Shown piece by piece: positions 16,712 to 24,557 of a stretch of DNA of 39,346 bases (position 1 is the first letter of the stretch; each line of letters starts with the position of its first letter). Below the pieces are notes generated by a model. It saw nothing but the letters and a program-made list of their open reading frames with translations, searched no databases and was not told where the DNA came from. Position numbers and translations under genes: made by a program. Where the stretch lies: positions 1 to 39,346 of the forward strand of contig CAJWEF010000007.1 of NCBI GenBank assembly GCA_913031305.1, given 5' to 3'. This DNA comes from an uncultured Acidiferrobacteraceae bacterium (GTDB lineage Bacteria > Pseudomonadota > Gammaproteobacteria > Arenicellales > UBA868).

Positions 16712-17455
16712 CTAGGAGCGATCGGGTCCGGCGCCCGGGAGATCCCGCGCCCATGGTGCGATATGGCGGTGCTCACGCGGGGTATCACGCATGTTACGCG
16801 TCGGGCTGAAGAAAACGCCGGGCGCATGAAGTAATTTGCTGAAAGGAAATATCAGCATCAGCGCGATCACTAATGACAGATGAATCAGCAACGGACCATC
16901 GGCCGGCAGCGGCTGCCAATCGAGTGTCACCAGCCCGACAGTGAATGCTTTGAGTGACACGATATCGGTATGCTGAACGTATTTCATGACCAGTCCGGAG
17001 CCGGCAATAGCCAGTAACAGCAATAACATCAGGTGGTCAGAAAGCGCGCTGATGTAGCGGACGCGATCAACCAGCAGCCGCCGTGCCCACAGACCCGTGA
17101 GCCCGACAAACATAGCCATGCCCGCATAGATGCCGATCCACTGGATCATGGCCACCCACCACCATACCGGCTCGGTGAAATAACGCAGGTGCCGTGCCAA
17201 TGCAACTACCATGCCAAAGTGAAACAACCAGCCGAACAGCCAGGTCCATTTGCTGCCCTTGAACAGACTCTCGAAAAAAACCACCTCACGCGCCATTCGT
17301 GCCGCGACACCCGTGCGGGTTAACGGCGCCGGCGTAGTTGGGATCACCAGCGGTGCTGGAGTCTGGGCATACCGAGCCCCCCGGCTAGCCACGCCGATCA
17401 CCAGAATGATAGCCGCCAGATAGAACAGAACGGCAAAGACGGAACCTAGCACCAA
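16712..17455 (-). CDS. dsrM: DsrM, NarI-like cytochrome b membrane subunit
   Basis: Diheme cytochrome b-type membrane subunit of DsrMKJOP, partner of DsrK. Five hydrophobic helices can be read, from VFAVLFYLAAIILVIGV to LLIHLSLVIALMLIFPFSKL. Candidate heme ligands are His in LFHFGMVVALARHLRYF, LSDHLMLLL, LIHLSLVIAL and FSKLLHAPG. It opens with TTG at 17455 followed by GTG at 17452; a GGGAGA site lies about nine bases upstream, so either may be used. It is separated from dsrC by 127 bases holding two hairpins. Confidence 0.93.
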   Translation of the reverse strand: MVLGSVFAVLFYLAAIILVIGVASRGARYAQTPAPLVIPTTPAPLTRTGVAARMAREVVFFESLFKGSKWTWLFGWLFHFGMVVALARHLRYFTEPVWWWVAMIQWIGIYAGMAMFVGLTGLWARRLLVDRVRYISALSDHLMLLLLLAIAGSGLVMKYVQHTDIVSLKAFTVGLVTLDWQPLPADGPLLIHLSLVIALMLIFPFSKLLHAPGVFFSPTRNMRDTPREHRHIAPWARDLPGAGPDRS

Positions 17456-17489
17456 GGAAATGGGTCTCCCAGCAAATGGCTCGGCACAA

Positions 17490-17550
17490 ATGACAACACC
17501 GCCGAACCGGCAATACCAGGGTGTGCACCCGGCCGGGCCACCTGGCCCTG
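17490..17550 (-). other. Two adjacent GC-rich hairpins between dsrC and dsrM
   Basis: The 127-base gap after the dsrC stop contains two perfect stems: GGGTG-TG-CACCC at 17519-17530 and GGGCCA-CC-TGGCCC at 17535-17548. There is no U-run on either side, so they are not classic terminators. They could stabilise the 3' end of an upstream dsrC-containing transcript or reduce read-through into dsrM. This fits the known need for far more DsrC than membrane complex. The structure is seen; the function is inferred. Confidence 0.45.
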
Positions 17551-17582
17551 GCTATATGGGCGTCACCCGGGAGTAATACGCC

Positions 17583-17915
17583 TCAGACGCAGCCAGTGGG
17601 CTTGGGCAGACCAGCGTACTTACAAGCCTGCTTGGCCGGGCCGTAAGGGAACAACTCATACAGGTACTTGCTGTTGCCCTTGTCTTTGCCTAGCTTCTTG
17701 CCGATAGCCTTGGTCAGTACGCGCACCGCGGGCGCGATCTGATACTCCTCGTAATACTCGCGCAGGAAATTGATCACTTCCCAGTGGTTGTCACTGAGGT
17801 CGCAATCATCTTCCGTGGCCATGTAATCGGCCACCTCGCGATTCCACTCACTCAGATCAGCGAGGTAACCTTCCTCGTCTGTTTCGTAGGTCTTGCCGCT
17901 CAGTTCAAATGCCAT
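17583..17915 (-). CDS. dsrC: DsrC, sulfur-carrier substrate protein
   Basis: Central sulfur carrier of the Dsr pathway, substrate of DsrAB and DsrMKJOP. The C-terminal swinging arm is intact: KQACKYAGLPKPTGCV, with both cysteines C98 and C109 (penultimate residue), 11 apart as in true DsrC. The protein is 110 residues. An excellent AGGAGG site stands six bases before the ATG, the strongest in the operon, which fits high expression. A second DsrC homologue without cysteines is encoded at 24558-24896. Confidence 0.97.
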   Translation of the reverse strand: MAFELSGKTYETDEEGYLADLSEWNREVADYMATEDDCDLSDNHWEVINFLREYYEEYQIAPAVRVLTKAIGKKLGKDKGNSKYLYELFPYGPAKQACKYAGLPKPTGCV

Positions 17916-17947
17916 TTCGGCCTCCTGTTACTATTTGTCGAATAAAA

Positions 17948-18250
17948 TCAGAGCCAGCTCTGGACCTTGTCGTTGGCGCAGGCCAACTCTACAAAGCCAT
18001 CATAGCCGACTACCTTGATGCCGGAGATCAGCCGATCTTCTGGTAACCCCCGCGCCTTGAGATCCGGGCCGAGCGCATAGACGCTTACCGCGCTGGTCGC
18101 TTCAGCCAGCATGGTCGCGTGAATCGTTCCAGCCAAAGCACCGTAGACCCCATCCTCGATCAGCAGAATATCGCTGCCAGACTTCGCCAAGCCCAGGCAG
18201 ATCTTAAGGCTTGCTGACTCAAAGGAAGATTTGTTAACTGTGTGTAACAC
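17948..18250 (-). CDS. dsrH: DsrH, TusB-like subunit of DsrEFH
   Basis: Smallest subunit of the DsrE2F2H2 sulfur-transfer hexamer, which passes sulfur between TusA and DsrC. The 100-residue product begins (GTG) LHTVNKSSFES, like TusB/DsrH N-termini, and has a cysteine in SLKICLGLAKSG followed by ILLIEDGVYGAL. The start is GTG at 18250, 17 bases after the dsrF stop. Confidence 0.93.
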   Translation of the reverse strand: MLHTVNKSSFESASLKICLGLAKSGSDILLIEDGVYGALAGTIHATMLAEATSAVSVYALGPDLKARGLPEDRLISGIKVVGYDGFVELACANDKVQSWL

Positions 18251-18267
18251 GATCTTTGGCTGCAGGA

Positions 18268-18675
18268 TTAGAAGTTAAAAACCACATCCTGCTCTTCAAG
18301 CAGGTCGGATAGTTGTGTACGGCTGACAATCTGGATTGAAGGTTTTTCGGCCCAGTCATCGTCTTCGTCCTCCCAGGTCAAGGGCATCAAATCCGCTTCT
18401 GTCAGTCCCCGCTCCTCAAGAGATTCGCGCTCAACATAAATCCTGGTGACCTCGTAATCGCCCAGCGCACGGTAAGTAGGCGAGAAGTTCTTCATACCTG
18501 ATTCGATCGTGTCCTGGCCCTGCTTCAACTGGAATACGCCATCGCTGATGAAGGCCATGCAAACATCCTGCTCGAAAGCCGCGCCAATCAGCACTACCTC
18601 CAGGCCCTCCAAAGGGTAAACGGTGCCGTACGGAGGGCGGCGGTTGATGTACATGAATTTCTTTGTTTCGCTCAT
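18268..18675 (-). CDS. dsrF: DsrF, TusC-like subunit of DsrEFH
   Basis: Structural subunit of the DsrEFH complex, with the DsrE-like fold. The 135 residues begin MSETKKFMYINRRPPYGTVYPLEGLEVVLIGAAF and include VCMAFISDGVFQLKQGQDT, typical of DsrF/TusC. An AGGGA site lies eight bases before the ATG. It sits between dsrE and dsrH. Confidence 0.93.
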   Translation of the reverse strand: MSETKKFMYINRRPPYGTVYPLEGLEVVLIGAAFEQDVCMAFISDGVFQLKQGQDTIESGMKNFSPTYRALGDYEVTRIYVERESLEERGLTEADLMPLTWEDEDDDWAEKPSIQIVSRTQLSDLLEEQDVVFNF

Positions 18676-18691
18676 GACAATTCCCTAGTTC

Positions 18692-19084
18692 CTAGTCACC
18701 AAACACCAGTAAACGATCAGCCTGGATCCCAGCCTCAATCAACTGGCCAAGTCCAGAGATACGAAAACCCGGGGCGATGTTGTCACTGTCCTTGCCGTTA
18801 CGCTTGGCCTCGTCCGGGTCGACGATACCGCGGCGCTGAGCTGCAGCCACACAGACCACCAGGTCCAGATCATGTGCCTTACTCAACTCGCTCCAACGAT
18901 TAACGATGTGTCTATCGTCCTGTGGCGGTGTGCTCAACCGGGTGCCGTTATTGACTCCATCGTGATAGAAAAACACACGAAATATCTCGTGCCCGGCAGC
19001 GAGCGCCGCAACGATGAAGTTATAGGCTGTATCCGAGGCCTGATGCGTATAGGGCCCCTCATTCACCATGACTGCAAGCTTCAT
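18692..19084 (-). CDS. dsrE: DsrE, TusD-like sulfur-accepting subunit of DsrEFH
   Basis: Active subunit of DsrEFH. The conserved sulfur-accepting cysteine is C78 in LDLVVCVAAAQRRG, the same position as the functional cysteine of A. vinosum DsrE. The N-terminal motif MKLAVMVNEGPYTHQASDTA and the stretch FYHDGV are family-typical. The 130-residue gene starts nine bases after the dsrB stop without a clear ribosome site, so coupling to dsrB is likely. Confidence 0.95.
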   Translation of the reverse strand: MKLAVMVNEGPYTHQASDTAYNFIVAALAAGHEIFRVFFYHDGVNNGTRLSTPPQDDRHIVNRWSELSKAHDLDLVVCVAAAQRRGIVDPDEAKRNGKDSDNIAPGFRISGLGQLIEAGIQADRLLVFGD

Positions 19085-19093
19085 AACCAGTGC

Positions 19094-20167
19094 TTAGAAA
19101 CGGATATGTGTGGATGCGTTGAGGCTCGTCCGTGAGCCACGCCAGTTATCGATATGGAACTTGGTGAACGGCAAACCGGTCGCCTCAAAAAAGCGTGGCC
19201 AGCCAATGCGATCGATCCAGTCGTTGACACGCTCCCAGTCCCGCGCATCTTCCTTGTAGGCCTTGAGGATGCGCTTAACAATAGCAGTGGCTTCAGGCCA
19301 GCGCGGCGGGTTATTCGGTACGCCGGAAGCGACTAACTTCTGGAAACTTGGCTTAGCGCGTGCATTGGAATGATTGCCGCCCACCCAGATCGCCAGCTTG
19401 CTGTGCTCAGGGTCATTGATCTGCATCGGCGGACACGGTGGATAACAGGCCCCACAGCAGATGCATTTTTTCTCATCGACTTCCAGGGTGGGCTTGCCAT
19501 TGACTTGCGCCGGGCGAATTGCGGCCACCGGGCAACGGGCCACTACTGAGGGTCGTTCGCAAACGTTAGCCACCAGATCGTGATTAATTTTAGGCGGCTT
19601 GGTATGCTGCACGTTAATGGCGATATCACCCTGGCCGCCGCAGTTAATCTGACAGCAGGCAGTGGTGATATGAACCCGGTTGGGCATGTTACAGTTTTTA
19701 AACTCGTCAATGAGCTCATCCATCATGGCTTTGACCACGCCCGATGCATCCGTGCCGGGTATGTCGCAGTGCAGCCAGCCCTGAGTGTGTGAGATCATCG
19801 CGACTGAGTTGGCCGTGCCGCCGACCACAAAACCGGCTTCTTCCAACGCGCTAATCAGCGGCTCGACCTTGATCTCATCGGCCACCATGTACTCGATGTT
19901 GCTGCGGATGGTGAACCGTACATGACCATCGGCATACTGGTCGCCAATGTCGCATAATTTTCTCAGGGTAAAGACATCCAGAATACGCTGGGTTCCGGCT
20001 TTGACCGTCCACAGCGCGTCACCGCTTTGGGCAACGTGGCGAAGCACGCCGGGGCGTGGGTGGTCATGCCAGCGCCACTGCCCAAAATTCTTGATCATCA
20101 GCGGGTGCATATACGGGAACCCATCAGGACAGCCCGATTCAATCGGCTGGCGCATTTCCTTAGCCAT
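19094..20167 (-). CDS. dsrB: DsrB, sulfite reductase (oxidative) beta subunit
   Basis: Beta subunit of the siroheme sulfite reductase run in the oxidative direction. Cysteines for the catalytic siroheme-[4Fe-4S] unit are in TTACCQINCGGQGDIAIN and VCERPSVVARCP. The inserted ferredoxin domain has CICCGACYPPCPP. I chose the ATG at 20167 (MAKEMRQPIESG) because a GGAGAG site precedes it and the resulting 357 residues equal the usual DsrB length. The frame runs back to 20221, but that part overlaps the dsrA end. The gap to dsrA is 50 bases. Confidence 0.97.
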   Translation of the reverse strand: MAKEMRQPIESGCPDGFPYMHPLMIKNFGQWRWHDHPRPGVLRHVAQSGDALWTVKAGTQRILDVFTLRKLCDIGDQYADGHVRFTIRSNIEYMVADEIKVEPLISALEEAGFVVGGTANSVAMISHTQGWLHCDIPGTDASGVVKAMMDELIDEFKNCNMPNRVHITTACCQINCGGQGDIAINVQHTKPPKINHDLVANVCERPSVVARCPVAAIRPAQVNGKPTLEVDEKKCICCGACYPPCPPMQINDPEHSKLAIWVGGNHSNARAKPSFQKLVASGVPNNPPRWPEATAIVKRILKAYKEDARDWERVNDWIDRIGWPRFFEATGLPFTKFHIDNWRGSRTSLNASTHIRF

Positions 20168-20217
20168 TTTTCTCTCCGGTAGACATGCGGGGTTATTTTG
20201 CGACCAGACTGGTCGGT

Positions 20218-21486
20218 TCAACCAGTTGCTGACTGGCGCTCTTCGGCCTGGCGCTCAAACCACTTAACCGCCTCTTCGTCCCAGCCATCCATGCGCACAT
20301 AAGAAGATTGGCGCGGGCTGGAAATCATGTGCGGGTCAACTTCAATACCGATCCCTTCAAGGAAGTTGACCAGGCCGATGCGCTCGATCATCTCACCGCA
20401 GCGCTCGTGCTCGAGACCGTTTTCTGCCCAGAAATCGATAGTGCTCTCGGCAATTTCGGTAATTTTCTCGTAGTCCTCTTCGGTTTCCAGCTTCATGAAC
20501 GGCACGATTACCGTGCCCATCAGGTCGCCGATCTTCAGTGTACGTTTGCCACCCATCAGGATCGTTACGCCCTTGTCATCTCCAGGCGACAGTGCCTTGG
20601 GAACGACATTGAGACAGTGCATACAGCGCACGCAATTACGATTGTCGATCTCAACTGAGTCATCATCCTTAAGACTCATGCAGCGGGTCGGACACCGGGT
20701 GATGATGTTGTCAATGGTGTGTTGGCGACCTTTTTTCGCAACATAGGCTTTCCAGGCTTCCTGGTCCACCTTCATGTCATCGCGCCAGGTTCCAATTACC
20801 GCCATATCGGCGCGCTCGATCGAATTCATGCAGTCGTTGGGGCAACCCGATACCTTAAATTTGAATTTGTATGGTAGGGCTGGACGATGTATGTCATCGG
20901 TGAAGTTGTTAACCAGAGTCCGGTGAATCTTCTGCTCGTTGGCACACGACTGCTCACAGCGCGCACCACCGACACAGGACATGGAGGTACGCACACAGGG
21001 GCCGGCGCCGCCCAAGTCAAAGCCATACTCGTTGATCTCGTCAAAGAAGGGCTGCGTGTTATCAGTGGTCGCGCCGATAAACATGATGTCGCCGGACTGG
21101 CCATGGAATGTCACCAGGCCCGAGCCCCATTTCTCCCAGCTGTCGGCTAACTGGCGAAGCATATCGGTGCTGTAGTGGTTTCCGGCCGGCGGCTGGACCC
21201 GTACGGTGTGAAACTCCCTGGACTCGGGGAACTGCTGGCCGACTTCCGAGAACCGCGGAATAATTCCGCCGCCGTAACCGTAAACGCTAACCGTGCCTCC
21301 TTTCCAATAGCCCTTACGGGTTTCGTAGGAGTGTTCGAGCTGGCCGAGTAAATCATTAGCCATCCCGTTAATACGTTCAGTAGGATGCTCGTCACGCAGG
21401 CGCTTAATACCAGAGACAAAACTCGGCCATGGGCCGCTCTCCAGTTCGTCCAGCATCGGGGTTTCATGTTGCTTGTTATCAGCCAT
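20218..21486 (-). CDS. dsrA: DsrA, sulfite reductase (oxidative) alpha subunit
   Basis: Alpha subunit of reverse-type DsrAB, first gene of the operon. Siroheme/cluster cysteines are in SCVGGARCEQSCANEQ and SGCPNDCMNS; the ferredoxin domain has CPTRCMSL and CVRCMHCLNVVPKAL. The operon partners (dsrL, dsrEFH, no dsrD) show that it works in sulfur oxidation. The ATG at 21486 (MADNKQHETPMLDEL) has an AAGGAG site; the frame is open 100 codons further upstream but without family similarity. The product is 422 residues, the normal size. Confidence 0.97.
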   Translation of the reverse strand: MADNKQHETPMLDELESGPWPSFVSGIKRLRDEHPTERINGMANDLLGQLEHSYETRKGYWKGGTVSVYGYGGGIIPRFSEVGQQFPESREFHTVRVQPPAGNHYSTDMLRQLADSWEKWGSGLVTFHGQSGDIMFIGATTDNTQPFFDEINEYGFDLGGAGPCVRTSMSCVGGARCEQSCANEQKIHRTLVNNFTDDIHRPALPYKFKFKVSGCPNDCMNSIERADMAVIGTWRDDMKVDQEAWKAYVAKKGRQHTIDNIITRCPTRCMSLKDDDSVEIDNRNCVRCMHCLNVVPKALSPGDDKGVTILMGGKRTLKIGDLMGTVIVPFMKLETEEDYEKITEIAESTIDFWAENGLEHERCGEMIERIGLVNFLEGIGIEVDPHMISSPRQSSYVRMDGWDEEAVKWFERQAEERQSATG

Positions 21487-21872
21487 AACAGGGTACTCCT
21501 TTGCGTTTGCCGCCACCATGCGGTGAAAACACCGTTGCGATGTACGATGCGTTGTCTTAGGCAAGGTTGCTCGGGCCCAGAGCGTTTGCGACACAAAGGG
21601 CTGCATCCTGCGGGCATTGGTGCTGACCCATTGTATGCACTGCCAAAGATGACACCATTCCCCGGGAGGGTATGCCTCACAAAAAACCGCCTTATCCCTA
21701 TAGGGATAGGATTTATCTTGCAGTGCACAAAATTCCCTTTCGACAATGGCTGCGTATTTCCTTAAAAACATCATGCATTCATACATTTAACTCACAAAGA
21801 CCTGCCGGAAAGAACGAGTAAGAGCGCGCTCTGGCGCCAGGCCATTGGATCGGGCCTGATGGAATCAACCTT
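21487..21872. promoter_or_regulatory. Divergent dsrA / TauD-like regulatory region
   Basis: These 386 bases separate the divergent dsr operon and accessory cassette and must hold both promoters. No conserved gene was found; the frame extending dsrA upstream to 21786 has no family similarity or ribosome site. The main feature is a perfect 16-base palindrome at 21693-21708 (listed separately). I could not assign convincing -35/-10 hexamers. Confidence 0.6.
21693..21708. promoter_or_regulatory. 16-bp perfect palindrome, NarL-like 7-2-7 site
   Basis: TATCCCT-AT-AGGGATA is a perfect inverted repeat of two heptamers separated by two bases. The NarL family binds TACYYMT heptamers in exactly this 7-2-7 arrangement, and each half here differs from that consensus only at the third base (T for C). 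It lies 207 bases upstream of the dsrA ATG and 165 bases before the putative start of the TauD-like gene. A NarL-type regulator is encoded at 7061-7720, which makes this a candidate operator (inference). Confidence 0.5.
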
Positions 21873-22880
21873 TTGGGAGAGTTTGCCCAACAACGCCACG
21901 GGCTAGAATTTGTTTCCGTTCCTACTGCGCCCACGGCGTTTCGAGCACTCGTGAACCTTTCTGAACCACAAGTCACTCTGGCATCCAAGACCCGATCCGG
22001 CACATCGGCGCACTTCAGCGGCGGCGATTTTTCACGCTGCTGGGACGAACGCCTTTCACGTTATCGTAGAGCGATTGAAGATCTCAGCGTCGAGATCGCC
22101 GACCCGCTGCAACTCAGTGCTAGCGAACGCCATGCCCTGGCAACGCGGATATGCGATACCAACATGGCTGTCTATCGATGCCGCCACCCCGAGACTGTTA
22201 GCCGTGTGGCGGTTCGAGCACTGGCATCGCAACTGGGCCTGGGAGCACCGGACCGTAACCTGTGCGCCGCCGATGACGGTCTGAGCGAACTCGAAGTCAA
22301 TCATAATCCCACGCATCAGCGCTACATTCCCTACAGCAACCGAGCGCTCAACTGGCATACCGATGGTTATTACCACACGCCGCAACGCACCATTCGCGCC
22401 TTGGCACTACATTGTGTCCGCCCGGCCATGAGCGGCGGCACACTTCAGGCCATTGACCACGAAATCGTATTTGGTCTGCTACACCGTTGTGATCCTCGAT
22501 ACACCGCGGCACTCAGCCAGTCAGGCACGATGACCATACCTGAAAATAAAGCAGCGGGATCTGGCGTGCGCGCCAGCGTCAGTGGGCCGGTTTTTTTTCA
22601 TGACGGTGATGTGCTGCGAATGCGCTATAGCGCGCGCAAGCGCAACATTATCTGGAAAAGCGATCCCATTGTCCGTGAGGCCGTGGCGGCGTTGGAGGAA
22701 ATTCTGAATTCATGTGCTGACCTGGTTGTAACCCGCCGACTGTTACCTGGTGAAGGTCTGATATGTAGCAACGTGCCACATCGACGTAGTGGATTTACCG
22801 ACCCATCACAGCCTGGGTGTGCTCGCCTGATCTACCGCGGACGCTACACCCAGGCACTGGCCTGCATCACTTCACGGTAA
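21873..22880 (+). CDS. TauD/TfdA-like Fe(II)/2-oxoglutarate dioxygenase
   Basis: Putative non-heme iron, 2-oxoglutarate-dependent oxygenase. The facial triad is visible: H162 and D164 in LNWHTDGYYHTP, and a distal His in CSNVPHRRSGFTDP, followed by a 2-oxoglutarate-binding arginine candidate in RLIYRGRY. The body, from FSRCWDERLSRYRRAIEDL onward, reads as one full catalytic domain. The start is uncertain: TTG at 21873 opens the frame given here, while GTG at 21951 would give 309 residues. It is divergent from dsrA and heads a tightly spaced run of genes, so its substrate is probably a sulfur compound or a component of the pathway (inference). TauD itself desulfonates taurine, but that substrate cannot be read from sequence. 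Confidence 0.8.
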   Translation: MGEFAQQRHGLEFVSVPTAPTAFRALVNLSEPQVTLASKTRSGTSAHFSGGDFSRCWDERLSRYRRAIEDLSVEIADPLQLSASERHALATRICDTNMAVYRCRHPETVSRVAVRALASQLGLGAPDRNLCAADDGLSELEVNHNPTHQRYIPYSNRALNWHTDGYYHTPQRTIRALALHCVRPAMSGGTLQAIDHEIVFGLLHRCDPRYTAALSQSGTMTIPENKAAGSGVRASVSGPVFFHDGDVLRMRYSARKRNIIWKSDPIVREAVAALEEILNSCADLVVTRRLLPGEGLICSNVPHRRSGFTDPSQPGCARLIYRGRYTQALACITSR

Positions 22881-22887
22881 AGACCCG

Positions 22888-23100
22888 ATGCTCTGGATCA
22901 GTGAACTCATGCTGCAGAACCAGCCTGCCTCTTTCGCGCATCTGATTGCACTGGTAGGTGAAAAAGCACGTGGTGGTGAGCGCTTCCTGCGCATGGATGT
23001 CAAACCGCCCTACCCCGACACGCCGGGTAACTGGGAAGACCAGGTCGAGAGCACATTTACTGCTGCACTCGATGCCAGTACCGGGGAGAGGTCATCATGA
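22888..23100 (+). CDS. Small protein of unknown function (70 aa)
   Basis: A 70-residue cytoplasmic protein starting seven bases after the dioxygenase stop (MLWISELMLQNQPASFAHLI). It has an amphipathic helical N-terminus, a basic middle (KARGGERFLRMDVKPPYP) and an acidic tail. No known motif is recognised. Its end overlaps the next gene by four bases (ATGA), showing that it belongs to the same translated unit and is not a chance frame. Confidence 0.7.
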   Translation: MLWISELMLQNQPASFAHLIALVGEKARGGERFLRMDVKPPYPDTPGNWEDQVESTFTAALDASTGERSS

Positions 23101-23801
23101 AGCACTTAGGGATGGATTTTGACCTCGGCGCGGAGTCAGGTGAAGACGCTGGCGCATCCGTGGAGGCATTGCAGGCACAGCTTAGCGCTGTGCGCGAGCG
23201 CCTAAAAGAAAGCGGGGTTGCAATCGACTCGCCACAATGGTGTGAACTGGCACTGCAGGAGGGCCGACTGCTTGTCAACCTGGGCGAAGGCGCGCAAGCC
23301 TGGCGCAGCGCGCAACGCTGTTTCGAACAGTTTTGCACTGTCGGGGTCTGGGCGCAAGCCGCTGAAGCCGCCCGACTGATGTTCCAGTCCGGTGAACCCG
23401 ACGCGCTGGTCGCACTGGGACACGCTGTCTGGCTCGCAGTCACCTTTCCTGTCGACCCGGAGTTGTCGCTTGCCCTGCTTCAGGATATCGTCGATGAGAC
23501 ACCCGACGATTCAGACGGCGCAGCCGTGGCAGCAGCCACTGCCGCCTACGTCGTCGATCTTCGGACGCAGGGTAGCAAGCGCGAATCCCTATCCTTTTTT
23601 GCCAACCAACTGCTGGGCACCGTCGCACGGCGACACAGTGGCGTAGAAAAACAGGAAGATTTCGAGCAATGGATTCAGCGTCTGGAACTTGATGATCCGG
23701 CACAGTTCCTGCCACGCCTACGCAATGTGGTGGACGTACTGGTGCAGGATGACTGGTGGATAGATCGCGATCTCATCCAAGCTTCGCTGCCCATACAATG
23801 A
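23097..23801 (+). CDS. Helical protein of unknown function in dsr-linked cassette
   Basis: A 234-residue acidic, alanine/leucine-rich protein with no signal peptide or membrane segment. Predicted helices such as VEALQAQLSAVRERLKESG and LALQEGRLLVNLGEGAQAW, followed by RSAQRCFEQFC and WAQAAEAARLMF, give a TPR-like feel. I cannot identify a repeat with confidence and do not recognise the family. It is coupled by ATGA overlaps to both the 70-residue gene before it and the Cas6-like gene after it, which suggests a protein-protein partner in the same complex. Confidence 0.75.
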   Translation: MKHLGMDFDLGAESGEDAGASVEALQAQLSAVRERLKESGVAIDSPQWCELALQEGRLLVNLGEGAQAWRSAQRCFEQFCTVGVWAQAAEAARLMFQSGEPDALVALGHAVWLAVTFPVDPELSLALLQDIVDETPDDSDGAAVAAATAAYVVDLRTQGSKRESLSFFANQLLGTVARRHSGVEKQEDFEQWIQRLELDDPAQFLPRLRNVVDVLVQDDWWIDRDLIQASLPIQ

Positions 23802-24517
23802 CAACGATCATGGCAACCTCCAACTATTGGCGCGAGGCCCCACCCCAAGTCACCGCGCCCGATATCGATCCTGTCGTTGACCTGGTGTTTGACATCCGGG
23901 GTCGGCAGATTCCGGCCGATCACGCCTGGCCTCTGTCCGAGGCTATCACCCAGGTTCTGCCCTGGTTAGCACAGCAAAAACAGGCCGGCATTCACTTGAT
24001 TCACGGGGCCCAGTCGAGCAATGGCTGGCAACAGCCTGCAGACGACGGCACTATTGAACTGTCTGCCAGAACGCGCTTCGTACTGCGTATTCCCGCTGCG
24101 AGCGTGGATGCCGCCAGAGCTCTGACCGGGCAAACACTCGACATCTCAGGCTATTCCATCGACCTGTTACAGGCCCGCGTGCGAGCGCTGCTGCCGCTCA
24201 CAACGGTTCTCGCCCGCCATGTCCGTGCGGACGATTCCAGCGATACTGAAAGCGCCTTTCTCGAGGACGCAGTAAACTGGCTTTCCGATCTATCCATTAC
24301 CCCACGCAAAATGCTGTGCGGTCGCGCCCATCGCTTGAACGCTCCTCAAGGCGCAATCCTTACCCGAAGTCTGCTGTTGGCCGAACTGACGCCCGGGGAA
24401 TCTGCGACTTTGCAACAACAGGGCCTGGGTCAGGGGCGCCTGATGGGTTTCGGTCTATTCATGCCATACAAGAGTATTGATGCGGTATACAAGCCGCGGC
24501 CAAACATTAGCGACTAG
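23798..24517 (+). CDS. Cas6/Cmx6-like RAMP-fold protein without a CRISPR system
   Basis: The 239-residue product reads like the Cas6/Cmx6 branch of CRISPR RNA endonucleases. It has an N-terminal RRM-type strand and helix with VDLVFDIRGRQIPADHAWPLSEAI (candidate catalytic H42), then IHLIHGAQ, RFVLRIPAASV and TLDISGYSI. Near the C-terminus is a glycine-rich loop, GLGQGRLMGFGLFMP, typical of RAMP proteins. No repeat array or other cas gene exists in the window, so a role in crRNA processing here is unlikely. The ATG at 23798 overlaps the previous stop (ATGA); another ATG at 23810 is possible. It is embedded between sulfur genes and may have been repurposed to bind RNA or a protein partner (inference). 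Confidence 0.72.
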   Translation: MTTIMATSNYWREAPPQVTAPDIDPVVDLVFDIRGRQIPADHAWPLSEAITQVLPWLAQQKQAGIHLIHGAQSSNGWQQPADDGTIELSARTRFVLRIPAASVDAARALTGQTLDISGYSIDLLQARVRALLPLTTVLARHVRADDSSDTESAFLEDAVNWLSDLSITPRKMLCGRAHRLNAPQGAILTRSLLLAELTPGESATLQQQGLGQGRLMGFGLFMPYKSIDAVYKPRPNISD

Positions 24518-24557
24518 ACAAAAACTGAGTTGAACAAAATACCAAACGGAGTGCGAT

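Noticed and set aside
21487-21786. 100-codon N-terminal extension of dsrA
   Set aside because: The sequence is not DsrA-like, an AAGGAG site supports the ATG at 21486, and the extension would cover the divergent promoter region and its palindrome.
21859-21906. Short plus-strand peptide MESTFWESLPNNATG before the TauD-like gene
   Set aside because: Only 15 codons with a weak ribosome site; a leader peptide is possible but cannot be supported.
23798-24517. CRISPR-Cas system suggested by the Cas6-like gene
   Set aside because: No direct repeats with spacers and no other cas gene are seen anywhere in the window.
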